From positions 1 through 64,000 of the forward strand of contig NZ_LJSD01000057.1 of NCBI RefSeq assembly GCF_001303895.1: 64,000 nucleotides of DNA, given 5' to 3'. The notes below the pieces were generated by a model, which was not told the DNA's origin, did no database searches, and saw only the letters and a list, made by a program, of their open reading frames with translations. How positions within the stretch are numbered: position 1 is the first letter of the stretch; each line of letters begins with the position of its first letter. This document shows, piece by piece, positions 34,039-41,880 of this stretch. The translations under genes were made by a program, and so were the position numbers. This DNA comes from Mesorhizobium sp. 1M-11 (GTDB taxonomy: Bacteria; Pseudomonadota; Alphaproteobacteria; Rhizobiales; Rhizobiaceae).

Positions 34039-35562
34039 CTATTGCTCGATCGTTGTCTCTTCGAGCGTCCACTGCATCGCTGGCGTCATCTTCAGGTTTT
34101 TCAGATGCTTCGAATAGGCGATGGCATAGGGTGAGTAATAAAGCGGGATCTGCGAGACCTCTTCCGTGGCGATCTTGGAGATCTCTTGATAGATCGCAGC
34201 ACGCTTGGCTGGATCCTGCTCGCGCGAGCCCTGTTCGGTCAGCTCGTTCACCCGTTTGTTGTTGTAGAAGGTGTTGAAGGCGTGCGAGTCGCATTCGCCG
34301 CATAGCGCCCAGCGCACAGCAAGATCCGGGTCGGTCACTTCGTTCATCCACCAGGTCGGCGTGGCGTCATATTCGCCCTTGCCTGTCGCGTCCCACCAAC
34401 CGGGAGTGTCGACGTTGACCAGAACCGGCTTCAGCCCGATCGCTTCCCACTGCGCCTGCATGAGAAGCCCGATCTGCTGATTGGTCGACCCGCTTCCCAG
34501 GATGATCTTCACTTCCTTGCCTGCCATGCCGGATTCGGCCAACAGCTGCTTGGCTTTCTCCATATCGGCGACGAGGCCAGGATAATTGTCGTCGTGAAAC
34601 TCGAGTGAACCCGGAAGCGGCGTATTCGCCGCTTTCGCATAGCCGTTGGTGACGGCCTGGGTCAGCGCCTTGTTGTCGAGGGCATAAGCAGCCGCTTGCC
34701 GCGCTTTCAGGTTCGAGAACGGCTCGCGACCGTGATTGAGAAGCGAGACAAAAACGACATTCGACGGCTCCATGCGCATGTCGATGCCGTCGCTGGCCTT
34801 GAGGTCATCGACCTGGGCCCAGTTGACGCCGCGCATGACATCGACTTCTCCTGTCTTGAGCATCGCCGCGGCTGTCTCCGGCTCCGCGATTTCAAGCAAT
34901 TCCACCGTCGCATCCGATTTCGGATAGCCTTGCCGCCAATAGTTTGGATTGGGAGAAAGGACGAGCTTTTCGCCGGGCTTCCATTCCTTGACCATGTATG
35001 GGCCGGACGAGAGCGGAACGGTGGCGAAGGCACCGTCAACGCCACGCTTGTCGACATCCGCCTTCGAGACGATGCCGACATTCCACAATTCCAGATTGGC
35101 CAGCATCGGCGCAAGCGCATGCTTCATCTTGATGACGACTGTCTTGGCATCCTGGGCCGAGATCGATTCCACCGCCGCAAGAGGCGATGGCAGGGCCGAC
35201 TCCTTGTCCGAGCGGACACGTTCCAGGCTGAACGCCACATCTTCAGCCGTCACCGGCGAGCCGTCCGAAAACTTGGCATCGCGCAAATGAAGCGTGTAGG
35301 TCATGCCATCAGTTGTAGCCTCCCATTTTTCCGCAAGGCCAGGCTCCAGTTCACCGGTTTCGAAATTTCGGCGCAGAAGCCGCGAATATAGCTGCCCATA
35401 GACTTCGATGTTTCCGGCCGCACCGGAACGCGATGGATCGAGTGTCGTCGCTGGATAAGGCGATGCGATGCGAATGACCGACTCAGCCTGCGCAATGCCG
35501 CTCGGCGCGAGGACTGCTAAACCCAGCGCAGCCGCCAAAAACGCCTTTGTCATCGTTTTCAT
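34039..35562 (-). CDS. Periplasmic oligopeptide-binding protein (SBP_bac_5 family)
   Basis: Binding protein of 507 aa with a Sec signal (MKTMTKAFLAAALGLAVLAP, cleaved near AQA-ES), a mature start VIRIASPYPATTLDPSRS, the motif FSDGSPVTAEDVAFSLERVRS and the late domain NEVTDPDLAVRWALCGE. GAGGGAG lies 7 nt before ATG 35562. It opens the operon DppB-DppC-DppDF-serine hydrolase and is preceded by the perfect operator at 35649-35665. The two Cys in CGEC may form a disulfide. Confidence 0.93.
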   Translation of the reverse strand: MKTMTKAFLAAALGLAVLAPSGIAQAESVIRIASPYPATTLDPSRSGAAGNIEVYGQLYSRLLRRNFETGELEPGLAEKWEATTDGMTYTLHLRDAKFSDGSPVTAEDVAFSLERVRSDKESALPSPLAAVESISAQDAKTVVIKMKHALAPMLANLELWNVGIVSKADVDKRGVDGAFATVPLSSGPYMVKEWKPGEKLVLSPNPNYWRQGYPKSDATVELLEIAEPETAAAMLKTGEVDVMRGVNWAQVDDLKASDGIDMRMEPSNVVFVSLLNHGREPFSNLKARQAAAYALDNKALTQAVTNGYAKAANTPLPGSLEFHDDNYPGLVADMEKAKQLLAESGMAGKEVKIILGSGSTNQQIGLLMQAQWEAIGLKPVLVNVDTPGWWDATGKGEYDATPTWWMNEVTDPDLAVRWALCGECDSHAFNTFYNNKRVNELTEQGSREQDPAKRAAIYQEISKIATEEVSQIPLYYSPYAIAYSKHLKNLKMTPAMQWTLEETTIEQ

Positions 35563-35648
35563 CTGAAAACTCCCTCTGGGGCGCTTCGCGCCTTCTTGTT
35601 TTCGCCATCAACCAGCCACCAAAGGCGGCGTTCATGACGACACTATTA

Positions 35649-35665
35649 TGCGATCGCAGATCGCA
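35649..35665. promoter_or_regulatory. 17-bp palindromic operator, perfect copy
   Basis: TGCGATC-GCA-GATCGCA, perfect arms, 87-103 nt upstream of the oligopeptide-binding-protein ATG. Same arms and spacing as the copies at 24804 and 29106. Confidence 0.72.
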
Positions 35666-35813
35666 AATAATGTCAAGATGATTGTGCGGTGGATTGGGTG
35701 ATTTTGACGCAGGACGCCACGCCAGCCGCACCGGCTTTCTCGCCGACCGGTGAACTGGGTCCGATCGCGGCGTATCTGCTTCAAGCTTGTTAGTCCGCTT
35801 GTATTCCAAGGTC

Positions 35814-35842
35814 AGAAAAGGGCGTCAGCAACGCCCTTTTCT
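35814..35842. terminator. Strong bidirectional hairpin terminator
   Basis: Perfect 12-bp arms AGAAAAGGGCGT and ACGCCCTTTTCT around a 5-nt loop. The A/T-rich stem ends give a T-run on both strands, as in intrinsic terminators. It lies 52 nt past the stop of the MFS gene, so it ends the leftward SDR-MFS operon. Confidence 0.8.
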
Positions 35843-35894
35843 GGGTCTTCGCGATGTCCCTTGGGATTGCTCGTTCAACTCCCAAGGCAGCGGA

Positions 35895-37223
35895 CTATTC
35901 AGCTGGCGCAGTTGTCCCAAATGCCCGCTTGGCTTGCGACACCTTGACCAAAATCAATGTGAGTACGGTCACCGAACCCAGGAAAATCAGATAAAGCGAG
36001 ATCGGCCAGGATGCGGCATATGCCCCCAATAGTGCTGTGGCGATGAGTGGCGATAGTCCGCCACTGAACACCGATGCGACCTCATGACCGAGCGCCAGGC
36101 CTGAATACCGTACCTCGGTGTCAAACAGACTGCTGAAGAGCTTGGGCTGAACTGCATTCATCAGGGAGAAACACACGGTGTTGGCACCGATAAAAGCAAT
36201 GAAGATGCTTGTCGTGCTGTTCGCGTCGATGAGCCAGAAGAACGGAAAGGCAAACAGGATCAGAGCCACGGCCCCAGCCATGTAGAGGGGCCATACTCCA
36301 ATACGATCTGAAAGCGCTCCAATCCCGACCAGAATCGGCAGTTGGATCAAGAACGAGAATATCAGCGCAAGCATGATCGTGTCGCCGGATGCGCCCACGT
36401 ACTTTCCATATGCGAGAGAGAAGGCAACGAAAATGTAGCTGCCGCCGTTCTCGGCGACGCGCAGGCCCATCGCGACAAGAATTTCCTTTGGATGACGCTT
36501 GATGACTTCCATGAGCGGCATCTTGTGATGGTTGTCCGCCGCAGCCGATTTCTGAAATTCCCGACTTTCAGGAACCTTCGAGCGGATGTACACGCCCACA
36601 CCGAATATCAGAATGCTGATCAGAAACGGCAGGCGCCAGCCCCAGCTCATGAAGTCTTCCTGCGGAAGCCTTTGGACCAGATAGAATGCGGCGGCGGCCA
36701 GCAGGAATCCTGCGCTCAGGCCGACCTGTCCGAAAGACGAGTAAAAGCCTTTATGCTTCTCCGGTGCATTTTCGGTGACCAGCAGAACTGCGCCACCCCA
36801 TTCCCCGCCTGCCGCAATACCCTGCATGACGCGCAGGACAACAACGAGGATAGGAGCCCAGATCCCGATTTGCGCGTATGTCGGCAACAGGCCCATCAAA
36901 AACGTCGCGCCGCCCATGATGGTCAGCGTGGCGACGAGGGCACCCTTACGTCCGTACCTGTCCCCGATGTGGGCAAATACGATGCCGCCCAGTGGTCGAG
37001 CGAGAAAGCCCATCGCAAATCCTGCAAAGGCTCCAAGAGTACCGATGAGTGGATCGGTTCCGGCTGGAAAGAACAGCTGTCCAAAGACAAGCGCCGCCAC
37101 GAAACCATAGAGAAAGAAATCATACCATTCCAATGCATTGCCAGCGACCGACGCAAAAATGAGCTGGCGGAGTTCCTTGTCCGTCAACTTCCTCGGCTCA
37201 CTGCCCGAAACCCGTTCAGACAT
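35895..37223 (-). CDS. MFS transporter, metabolite:H+ symporter family
   Basis: Carrier of 442 aa with 12 predicted helices and the MHS family signature: ASVAGNALEWYDFFLYGFVA at the first helix, HIGDRYGRKGALVATL between helices 2 and 3, QGIAAGGEWGGA, and WGWRLPFLIS. Relatives such as ProP, ShiA and KgtP import small organic acids or betaines with protons. ATG 37223 has AAGGGG at 8 nt; another ATG 6 nt upstream sits too close to it. It follows the SDR gene on the same strand, so it probably imports the substrate of the adjacent pathway. Confidence 0.92.
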   Translation of the reverse strand: MSERVSGSEPRKLTDKELRQLIFASVAGNALEWYDFFLYGFVAALVFGQLFFPAGTDPLIGTLGAFAGFAMGFLARPLGGIVFAHIGDRYGRKGALVATLTIMGGATFLMGLLPTYAQIGIWAPILVVVLRVMQGIAAGGEWGGAVLLVTENAPEKHKGFYSSFGQVGLSAGFLLAAAAFYLVQRLPQEDFMSWGWRLPFLISILIFGVGVYIRSKVPESREFQKSAAADNHHKMPLMEVIKRHPKEILVAMGLRVAENGGSYIFVAFSLAYGKYVGASGDTIMLALIFSFLIQLPILVGIGALSDRIGVWPLYMAGAVALILFAFPFFWLIDANSTTSIFIAFIGANTVCFSLMNAVQPKLFSSLFDTEVRYSGLALGHEVASVFSGGLSPLIATALLGAYAASWPISLYLIFLGSVTVLTLILVKVSQAKRAFGTTAPAE

Positions 37224-37274
37224 TTCCATTCCCCTTTGATTTTTATTGTTCAGTTTAAGAGTTTGAAGCTCGCA

Positions 37275-38018
37275 TCAGACCATGCGCGCGCCTCCGTTCA
37301 GGTCGATCGTCGCCCCCGTGAGGTATGCAGCCTCGACGCTCGCCAGGTATGAAACCAGCGATGCAAACTCCTGCGGTTTGCCGAGCCTTCTGACGGGGAT
37401 TGTCGAGATCTGCCTGGCCATCTGTGCGACGTTCGTCGCAACGTGATACGCCTCGGTATCAAACCCGCCAGGAGCGATGGTGTTCACGGTCATTCCCATT
37501 TCGGCAGCTTCCAGCGCAGCGGTGCGCGCAAGGCCGATAACGGCAGCCTTTGCAGCAGAATAGGCGACGCCAGCGGCGATCGCTGGTCGCTGCGCTGCGG
37601 TCGAAGATGTCAGGATGATCCGCCCATCGGCGACAGGTCTTTCCTTGCGAGCGCGAAACATCTCCCGAATGCAAAGGAAGGTCCCTCGGGCATTCACAGC
37701 TTCGGATCTTTGCCAATCGGCCAATGTGGTTTCAGCCAGAGATGGTTGATTTGCGCTGGTTGCCGTCGTTCCCCCTGCACAGCATACGAGCACCGCGATC
37801 GGGCCGATCTCCTCTTCGGCGCGACCGAAACAGGCCGCAACGGAGGCCTCGTCGGTTATGTCCATCTGAAAAAATTTCGTCCCATTATCGTCCAGCCCCT
37901 TTCGAGTGGGCGCGCGGACATCAGAGGAAACGACGGTGTAACCTTCGGCGTTCAATCGCATTGCGCACGCCTTCCCAAGACTGCCTTCTGCACCGGTAAT
38001 CAGCGCAATCCGTGCCAT
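37275..38018 (-). CDS. Short-chain dehydrogenase/reductase
   Basis: SDR of 247 aa with the cofactor motif TGAEGSLGKA, the CCAGG strand (NNAG variant), catalytic Ser in LTSSTAAQRP, and YSAAK (about residues 150-154). The C-terminal LTGATIDLNGGARMV is standard. It oxidises or reduces an alcohol/ketone with NAD(P). Divergent from the flavin reductase-monooxygenase-hydrolase operon, it could make the ketone used by the monooxygenase. First gene of the operon with the MFS carrier. Confidence 0.92.
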   Translation of the reverse strand: MARIALITGAEGSLGKACAMRLNAEGYTVVSSDVRAPTRKGLDDNGTKFFQMDITDEASVAACFGRAEEEIGPIAVLVCCAGGTTATSANQPSLAETTLADWQRSEAVNARGTFLCIREMFRARKERPVADGRIILTSSTAAQRPAIAAGVAYSAAKAAVIGLARTAALEAAEMGMTVNTIAPGGFDTEAYHVATNVAQMARQISTIPVRRLGKPQEFASLVSYLASVEAAYLTGATIDLNGGARMV

Positions 38019-38036
38019 TTCATCTCACATGCATTC

Positions 38037-38160
38037 TCATATGTTTTTTCAACTATGGGCTAATTTTGCTTCAAGTCAACGGGGGGCTCGAGCAAGAAAA
38101 TAACGTCGGCGGCAAAAAGCCGATTGATTATTGCGATATCATATGTATTTTCATATCATA
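38037..38160. promoter_or_regulatory. Repeated TCATATGTWTTTTC boxes in divergent promoter
   Basis: TCATATGTTTTTTC (38037-38050) near the SDR start and TCATATGTATTTTC (38139-38152) near the flavin reductase start differ at one base. The second is part of an imperfect inverted repeat, ATATCATATG and CATATCATAAT. Placement at both divergent promoters suggests binding sites for one regulator, possibly the MarR protein at 40785-41270. Confidence 0.5.
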
Positions 38161-38177
38161 ATAGTGGGAACACCGAT

Positions 38178-38714
38178 ATGAAAAATCTGGCGGTTGAAAA
38201 CGAAAGTTTCTGGCCCGCTTTCAGCGAGCGTAGCGCGGCGGTCGAGGAACACTTTCGCATCGCCATGCGCGGGGTCGCGTCCACGGTCATGCTGATCACC
38301 GCCAGGGATCGCACAGGAAAATTCCATGGGATGGCGGCGACCACTTTCATCTCGGTCTCGATGGATCCTGCAACCTGCCTGATCAGCGTAAACCGCACGG
38401 CATCTATCCACCCGACGCTTCTGGAAGAGAAGAACTTCTGCGTGAACATCATGCACCAGCAGAACCTTCCTTCGATGCCGGCCTACACCAAGCCGGAGTT
38501 CAGAGGAGATCGGTTTCAGGAAGGTGGATGGGAGATCGGGGCCAACGGCGCACCTTTCCAGACACATGCGCAAGCCAATGTCTTTTGCGAACTGATGTCA
38601 GTCCGTTCGGTTGGGACTCACGATCTCATCATCGGGCGCGTTGTGGATGTGATCAACAGCGGCAGCATGGATCCGCTTGCTCATTATGACGCCCAATATC
38701 GCAGGGCCATCTAA
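38178..38714 (+). CDS. Flavin reductase (DIM6/NTAB family)
   Basis: Flavin:NAD(P)H reductase of 178 aa that supplies free reduced flavin to a partner monooxygenase. Family features: FRIAMRGVASTVMLITARD, GMAATTFISVSMDPATCLIS, NRTASIHPTLLEEKNFCVNI and, near the end, HDLIIGRVVDV. ATG 38178 gives the normal length; its ribosome site is weak (GGGA). It is followed by the luciferase-like monooxygenase, its expected partner. Confidence 0.9.
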   Translation: MKNLAVENESFWPAFSERSAAVEEHFRIAMRGVASTVMLITARDRTGKFHGMAATTFISVSMDPATCLISVNRTASIHPTLLEEKNFCVNIMHQQNLPSMPAYTKPEFRGDRFQEGGWEIGANGAPFQTHAQANVFCELMSVRSVGTHDLIIGRVVDVINSGSMDPLAHYDAQYRRAI

Positions 38715-38762
38715 CGCAATCGTATTCCGAGACACAGCTTTTCAAACCAACTGGGAACGACC

Positions 38763-39869
38763 ATGAGTGAGCAATCCAAGAGCGTGAAATTCGGCTTCCA
38801 ACTGGCCGCCGTCGATGCCACAGGCTCAACCGACGCGAAGCTTTATCAGACCATGCTCGAAGATGCCCAGTTGGGCTACGACCTTGGCTACGAAATAGCC
38901 TGGGTGGTTGAACACCATTTCTCAGACTATTTCCCGCAACCCAGTCCGATAGCCATTCTATCGCACGTTGCCGCCAAATGTCCCGGCATTGGACTGGGGG
39001 CCATGGTACTGGTGACTCCCTGGTATCAGCCGGTCCGCCTCGCGGGCGAAATTTCAATCCTCAGCCATCTTTCGAAAGGCGACCTCCATCTTGGAATGGG
39101 ACGCGGCAACGCTCCTATGGAATACGAAGCCTTCGGTGTTCCGATGGATGAGGCCAAGCAGAGATTTGAGGAGACCTGGCGCATCATCGAATTGGCCATG
39201 AAAGGCGAAAGCTTCACGTTCCAGGGCAAGAACCTGAGCGTCGACCGCGAGATCACGCTCCGACCTCATCCCGTGACCTCGAAGATCAACTTCTATGGCG
39301 CGATCGGCAACCCCGCCAGCGCGACGAAAATTGCAGACCTGGGGCTTGCCCCTATCTCGAACGGCTCTCTGCCGTTCGAGGTGCAGCGCATGGTCATGAA
39401 GACCTGGACGGAGATTGCTGAATCCAAAGGTCTTGATACCAACGTCGACAAGCCCATCGGCGTTACCTTGATCCTGGCGGACACCGATGAAGAGGCAATC
39501 GAGCTTGGCCGCAAATACATGCCTCGTTGGTTCGAAGTCCAGGTCGAGCACTACGCATTCGACGCAAGCCGACATAATGATCTTCCAGATTATCGACCGT
39601 TTGCCGAGACTCACGAACGGCGCATCCGGATGACCAATCCGGACAATCTGGGACCGCTGTTCGAGGTATCCCTGATCGGATCACCTGAAACGATCAAACA
39701 AAAACTTCAGACCTACATCGATATCGGCTTCAACAGTTTCATCCTGCAGGCCGCCACGCCGGATATCCCTCAGTCTGTTCGGACGGATTGGCTCACTCGC
39801 TTTGCACGCGAGATCGCTCCGGCATTCTCTGATCGGTACAAAGCTTCTCCGCAGATGGCAGCCGAGTGA
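38763..39869 (+). CDS. Luciferase-like (LLM class) flavin-dependent monooxygenase
   Basis: Monooxygenase of 368 aa with the bacterial luciferase TIM-barrel fold: AWVVEHHFSDYF (about residue 46), GAMVLVTPWYQPVRLAGEIS, DLHLGMGRGNAPMEYEAFG, then a variable insertion and LIGSPETIKQKLQTYIDIGF. It uses reduced flavin from the reductase. LLM enzymes insert oxygen by hydroxylation, desulfonation or Baeyer-Villiger reaction. The lactonase-like hydrolase beginning 1 nt after its stop favours a Baeyer-Villiger role. Confidence 0.9.
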   Translation: MSEQSKSVKFGFQLAAVDATGSTDAKLYQTMLEDAQLGYDLGYEIAWVVEHHFSDYFPQPSPIAILSHVAAKCPGIGLGAMVLVTPWYQPVRLAGEISILSHLSKGDLHLGMGRGNAPMEYEAFGVPMDEAKQRFEETWRIIELAMKGESFTFQGKNLSVDREITLRPHPVTSKINFYGAIGNPASATKIADLGLAPISNGSLPFEVQRMVMKTWTEIAESKGLDTNVDKPIGVTLILADTDEEAIELGRKYMPRWFEVQVEHYAFDASRHNDLPDYRPFAETHERRIRMTNPDNLGPLFEVSLIGSPETIKQKLQTYIDIGFNSFILQAATPDIPQSVRTDWLTRFAREIAPAFSDRYKASPQMAAE

Positions 39870-39870
39870 C

Positions 39871-40710
39871 ATGGCCTCGATTGAAACCGCTACCGTTCCA
39901 GGGATTCCAGCTCTTGCCGTGGACTATACCGGCGAGGGAGAGCTTGTGCTCTTCCTCCATGGCATCGGCGGCAATCGAACGAATTGGAAAGATCAGCTCG
40001 ATGTGCTTGCGGCCGAATACAAGGCTGCAGCTCTGGACTGCCGCGGATACGGCGACAGCGAAGATTACGAGGGGGGCGTCACGCTGGACATTTTCGCGCA
40101 GGATGTACTGCGTGTTATGGATTATTTCGGCGCCGAACAGGCGCATATATGTGGCCTGTCTCTCGGAGGGCGCATAGCGCAAAGATTCTATGCGCATTAT
40201 CCCCATCGCGTGGCGTCCCTCATCCTGGCGGACTCGCGTCCGGATACTATGGACACCAGAAGTGCAGAAGACCGGGAAACCTTCTACACGTTGCGTGCAA
40301 AGCCCCTGCTCGAAGGAAAAAAGCCGGCTGACATTGCTGACAAGGTAGCACTCTCTCTTGTCGCGCCGGATACCGGCGAGGCGGTTTTGCAAAAGCTGCG
40401 AGACAGTATTTCCGCGCTTCATGCGGAATCGTACCTCAAGACGATCAGAGCAAACCTCGATGATGACTATGCCGGGGACATTACTTTGATCGATGTTCCC
40501 ACGCTTCTGATCGTCGGTGAACTCGACAAGCTGACCCCTCCGGAGCTTGCGAAAGGAATGGCTGCCGGCATAGGTGGGGCACAGCTATCGATCATTCCCA
40601 ACGTCGGCCATCTTTCCAATCTCGAAGATCCGTCAGGCTTCAACGCGGCACTGGTATCGTTCCTTAGAAAAGTGAAAGCGGCCCAGAGCAATTCCAGGAA
40701 AAGTGTGTAA
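39871..40710 (+). CDS. Alpha/beta hydrolase, 3-oxoadipate enol-lactonase-like
   Basis: Hydrolase of 279 aa with HGIGGNRTNWKDQLDVLA, nucleophile elbow GLSLGGRIA (Ser about residue 93), LDCRGYGDSE, late acid in VGELDKLTPPE and His in NVGHLSNLEDP. This is the PcaD/dehalogenase-like layout. ATG 39871 follows the monooxygenase stop by 1 nt, indicating coupled expression. In context it would open the lactone or ester formed by the monooxygenase. Confidence 0.9.
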   Translation: MASIETATVPGIPALAVDYTGEGELVLFLHGIGGNRTNWKDQLDVLAAEYKAAALDCRGYGDSEDYEGGVTLDIFAQDVLRVMDYFGAEQAHICGLSLGGRIAQRFYAHYPHRVASLILADSRPDTMDTRSAEDRETFYTLRAKPLLEGKKPADIADKVALSLVAPDTGEAVLQKLRDSISALHAESYLKTIRANLDDDYAGDITLIDVPTLLIVGELDKLTPPELAKGMAAGIGGAQLSIIPNVGHLSNLEDPSGFNAALVSFLRKVKAAQSNSRKSV

Positions 40711-40746
40711 CGGTTTTCCGTCCGTAATTGCGTGAAAACAAAGAGT

Positions 40747-40787
40747 TAGAGCGTTTCCGCGCTTCCGTGAAAAACGGAAACGCTCTA
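40747..40787. repeat. Dispersed-type palindrome TAGAGCGTTTCCG / CGGAAACGCTCTA
   Basis: Thirteen-bp perfect arms (40747-40759 and 40775-40787) around a 15-nt loop, sitting between two convergent genes and covering the MarR stop codon. The TAGAGCGTTTCCG sequence is, as I recall it, common in rhizobial intergenic DNA. It probably also acts as a terminator for both genes. Confidence 0.6.
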
Positions 40788-41270
40788 GTCGCCGCGTAGG
40801 CTGGCCATCATCTTCTTGAGCAATTGACGCAAGGTCTCTTGCTCGTCGCCGGTGAGTCCGTTTACCGCAAGCTCGGCGTGCTCGATTGCCATTGGCCACG
40901 CTCGATCGCGAAGGCTTTGACCTTCTCTGGACAAGGCAATTTCGTTGAAACGGCCGTCTGTCGCGCGAGGAGCTCGTGTAACCAGATTTCGCTCAACCAG
41001 CAGGTCAATCACGCGGCTAAGGCTGGGCTGGTCGATTGCCGTCATCGCACAGAGATCAGTCAGCGAGACATTTCCTTTTTGTCCCAGAGCTGCCAGCACG
41101 CGCCATTGCGTGACATTGAGATCGAATTTCCGCAGTGATTTCTTGAAACGCTGATTGATGGTGTTGGTGACGTTGTTCAGAATAAACGGCACGAATTCTT
41201 GAACGAAATAATCGCCTTGCGGGATCGTGTGGTCCGTCTGCTGAGATGACTTTGACGAAACTTCGCTCAC
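40785..41270 (-). CDS. MarR-family transcriptional regulator
   Basis: Regulator of 161 aa with the MarR winged helix: FDLNVTQWRVLAALGQKGNV, LTDLCAMTAIDQPSLSRVID (recognition helix), LVTRAPRATDGRFNEIALS (wing). Helical ends should give the dimer. It starts with GTG 41270 preceded by GAAGAAG. MarR proteins usually repress catabolic or efflux genes and release DNA on binding a phenolic or other small ligand. It is convergent with the flavin reductase-monooxygenase-hydrolase operon and likely controls it and the SDR-MFS operon. Confidence 0.9.
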   Translation of the reverse strand: MSEVSSKSSQQTDHTIPQGDYFVQEFVPFILNNVTNTINQRFKKSLRKFDLNVTQWRVLAALGQKGNVSLTDLCAMTAIDQPSLSRVIDLLVERNLVTRAPRATDGRFNEIALSREGQSLRDRAWPMAIEHAELAVNGLTGDEQETLRQLLKKMMASLRGD

Positions 41271-41477
41271 TGACTTCTTCTACGCTCAATTTATAAAGAT
41301 ACAGCCAGCTAGAACGGACGGCGAGCCTCCGTCAAGGTTCGCCGCAGCCATCATATTCACGCGTCGCTCTGCGAGTGAAGCCTGCATCCCGCAAGGCGCC
41401 ATGCCAGCGGTCCCACTTGCCAACGACGCGGACAGCTAGATACGTAGGTCACGGCAATTCGATAGGAGACTGTAACG

Positions 41478-41852
41478 ATGACAACGGAGCGTCGTGGCGG
41501 ATGCGCGTGCGGCAGGGTCCGCTATTCCGTGTCAGGCGATCCGTCGCGCGTAGGCCTCTGCCATTGCACCGACTGCCGGCGCGCCAGCGGCTCGGCTTTC
41601 ACCTTTTATGGAATCTGGCCACTGGCGGCATTCACATGCGACGGGCAGACGTCGCGTTACAAAGACCGCAGCTTCTGCCCGACTTGTGGAAGCCACGTCT
41701 TTGCGCTCAGCGACACCGAGGCCGAGATCATGGCTGGCACGCTTGATGAGGCGCCCTCCGATCTTGTCCCGCAGTATGAACTTTGGACGCCACGACGCGA
41801 GCCTTGGCTGCACGTGCTTCCTGGAGCCGATCAGTTCCAGGGCAATCGCTAA
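41478..41852 (+). CDS. GFA-family zinc protein (formaldehyde-activating enzyme-like)
   Basis: Small protein of 124 aa with the GFA/CENP-V fold signature cysteines: GGCACGRVRYSVSG, LCHCTDCRRASGSAFTFYG and FCPTCGSHVF, which bind two zinc ions. The namesake speeds glutathione-formaldehyde adduct formation, but most family members have no proven activity. AGGAG lies about 9 nt before ATG 41478. It stands alone and converges on the winged-helix/TPR gene. Confidence 0.88.
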   Translation: MTTERRGGCACGRVRYSVSGDPSRVGLCHCTDCRRASGSAFTFYGIWPLAAFTCDGQTSRYKDRSFCPTCGSHVFALSDTEAEIMAGTLDEAPSDLVPQYELWTPRREPWLHVLPGADQFQGNR

Positions 41853-41880
41853 CCGATCCTTGACAGTCCGCCATCGACGT

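Larger units (their letters stand above)
35563..35894. other. 332-bp region with operator and terminator
   Basis: Contains the regulatory region of the oligopeptide operon (palindrome at 35649-35665; a TTGACA on the minus strand at 35676-35671 is a possible -35 without a well-spaced -10) and, on its right side, the terminator hairpin of the leftward MFS operon at 35814-35842. No gene seen between them. Confidence 0.7.

Noticed and set aside
33944-34351. N-terminal extension of the DppB-type permease at 33014-33943
   Set aside because: It would cover the hairpins and overlap the binding-protein gene; DppB homology begins at the TTG at 33943.
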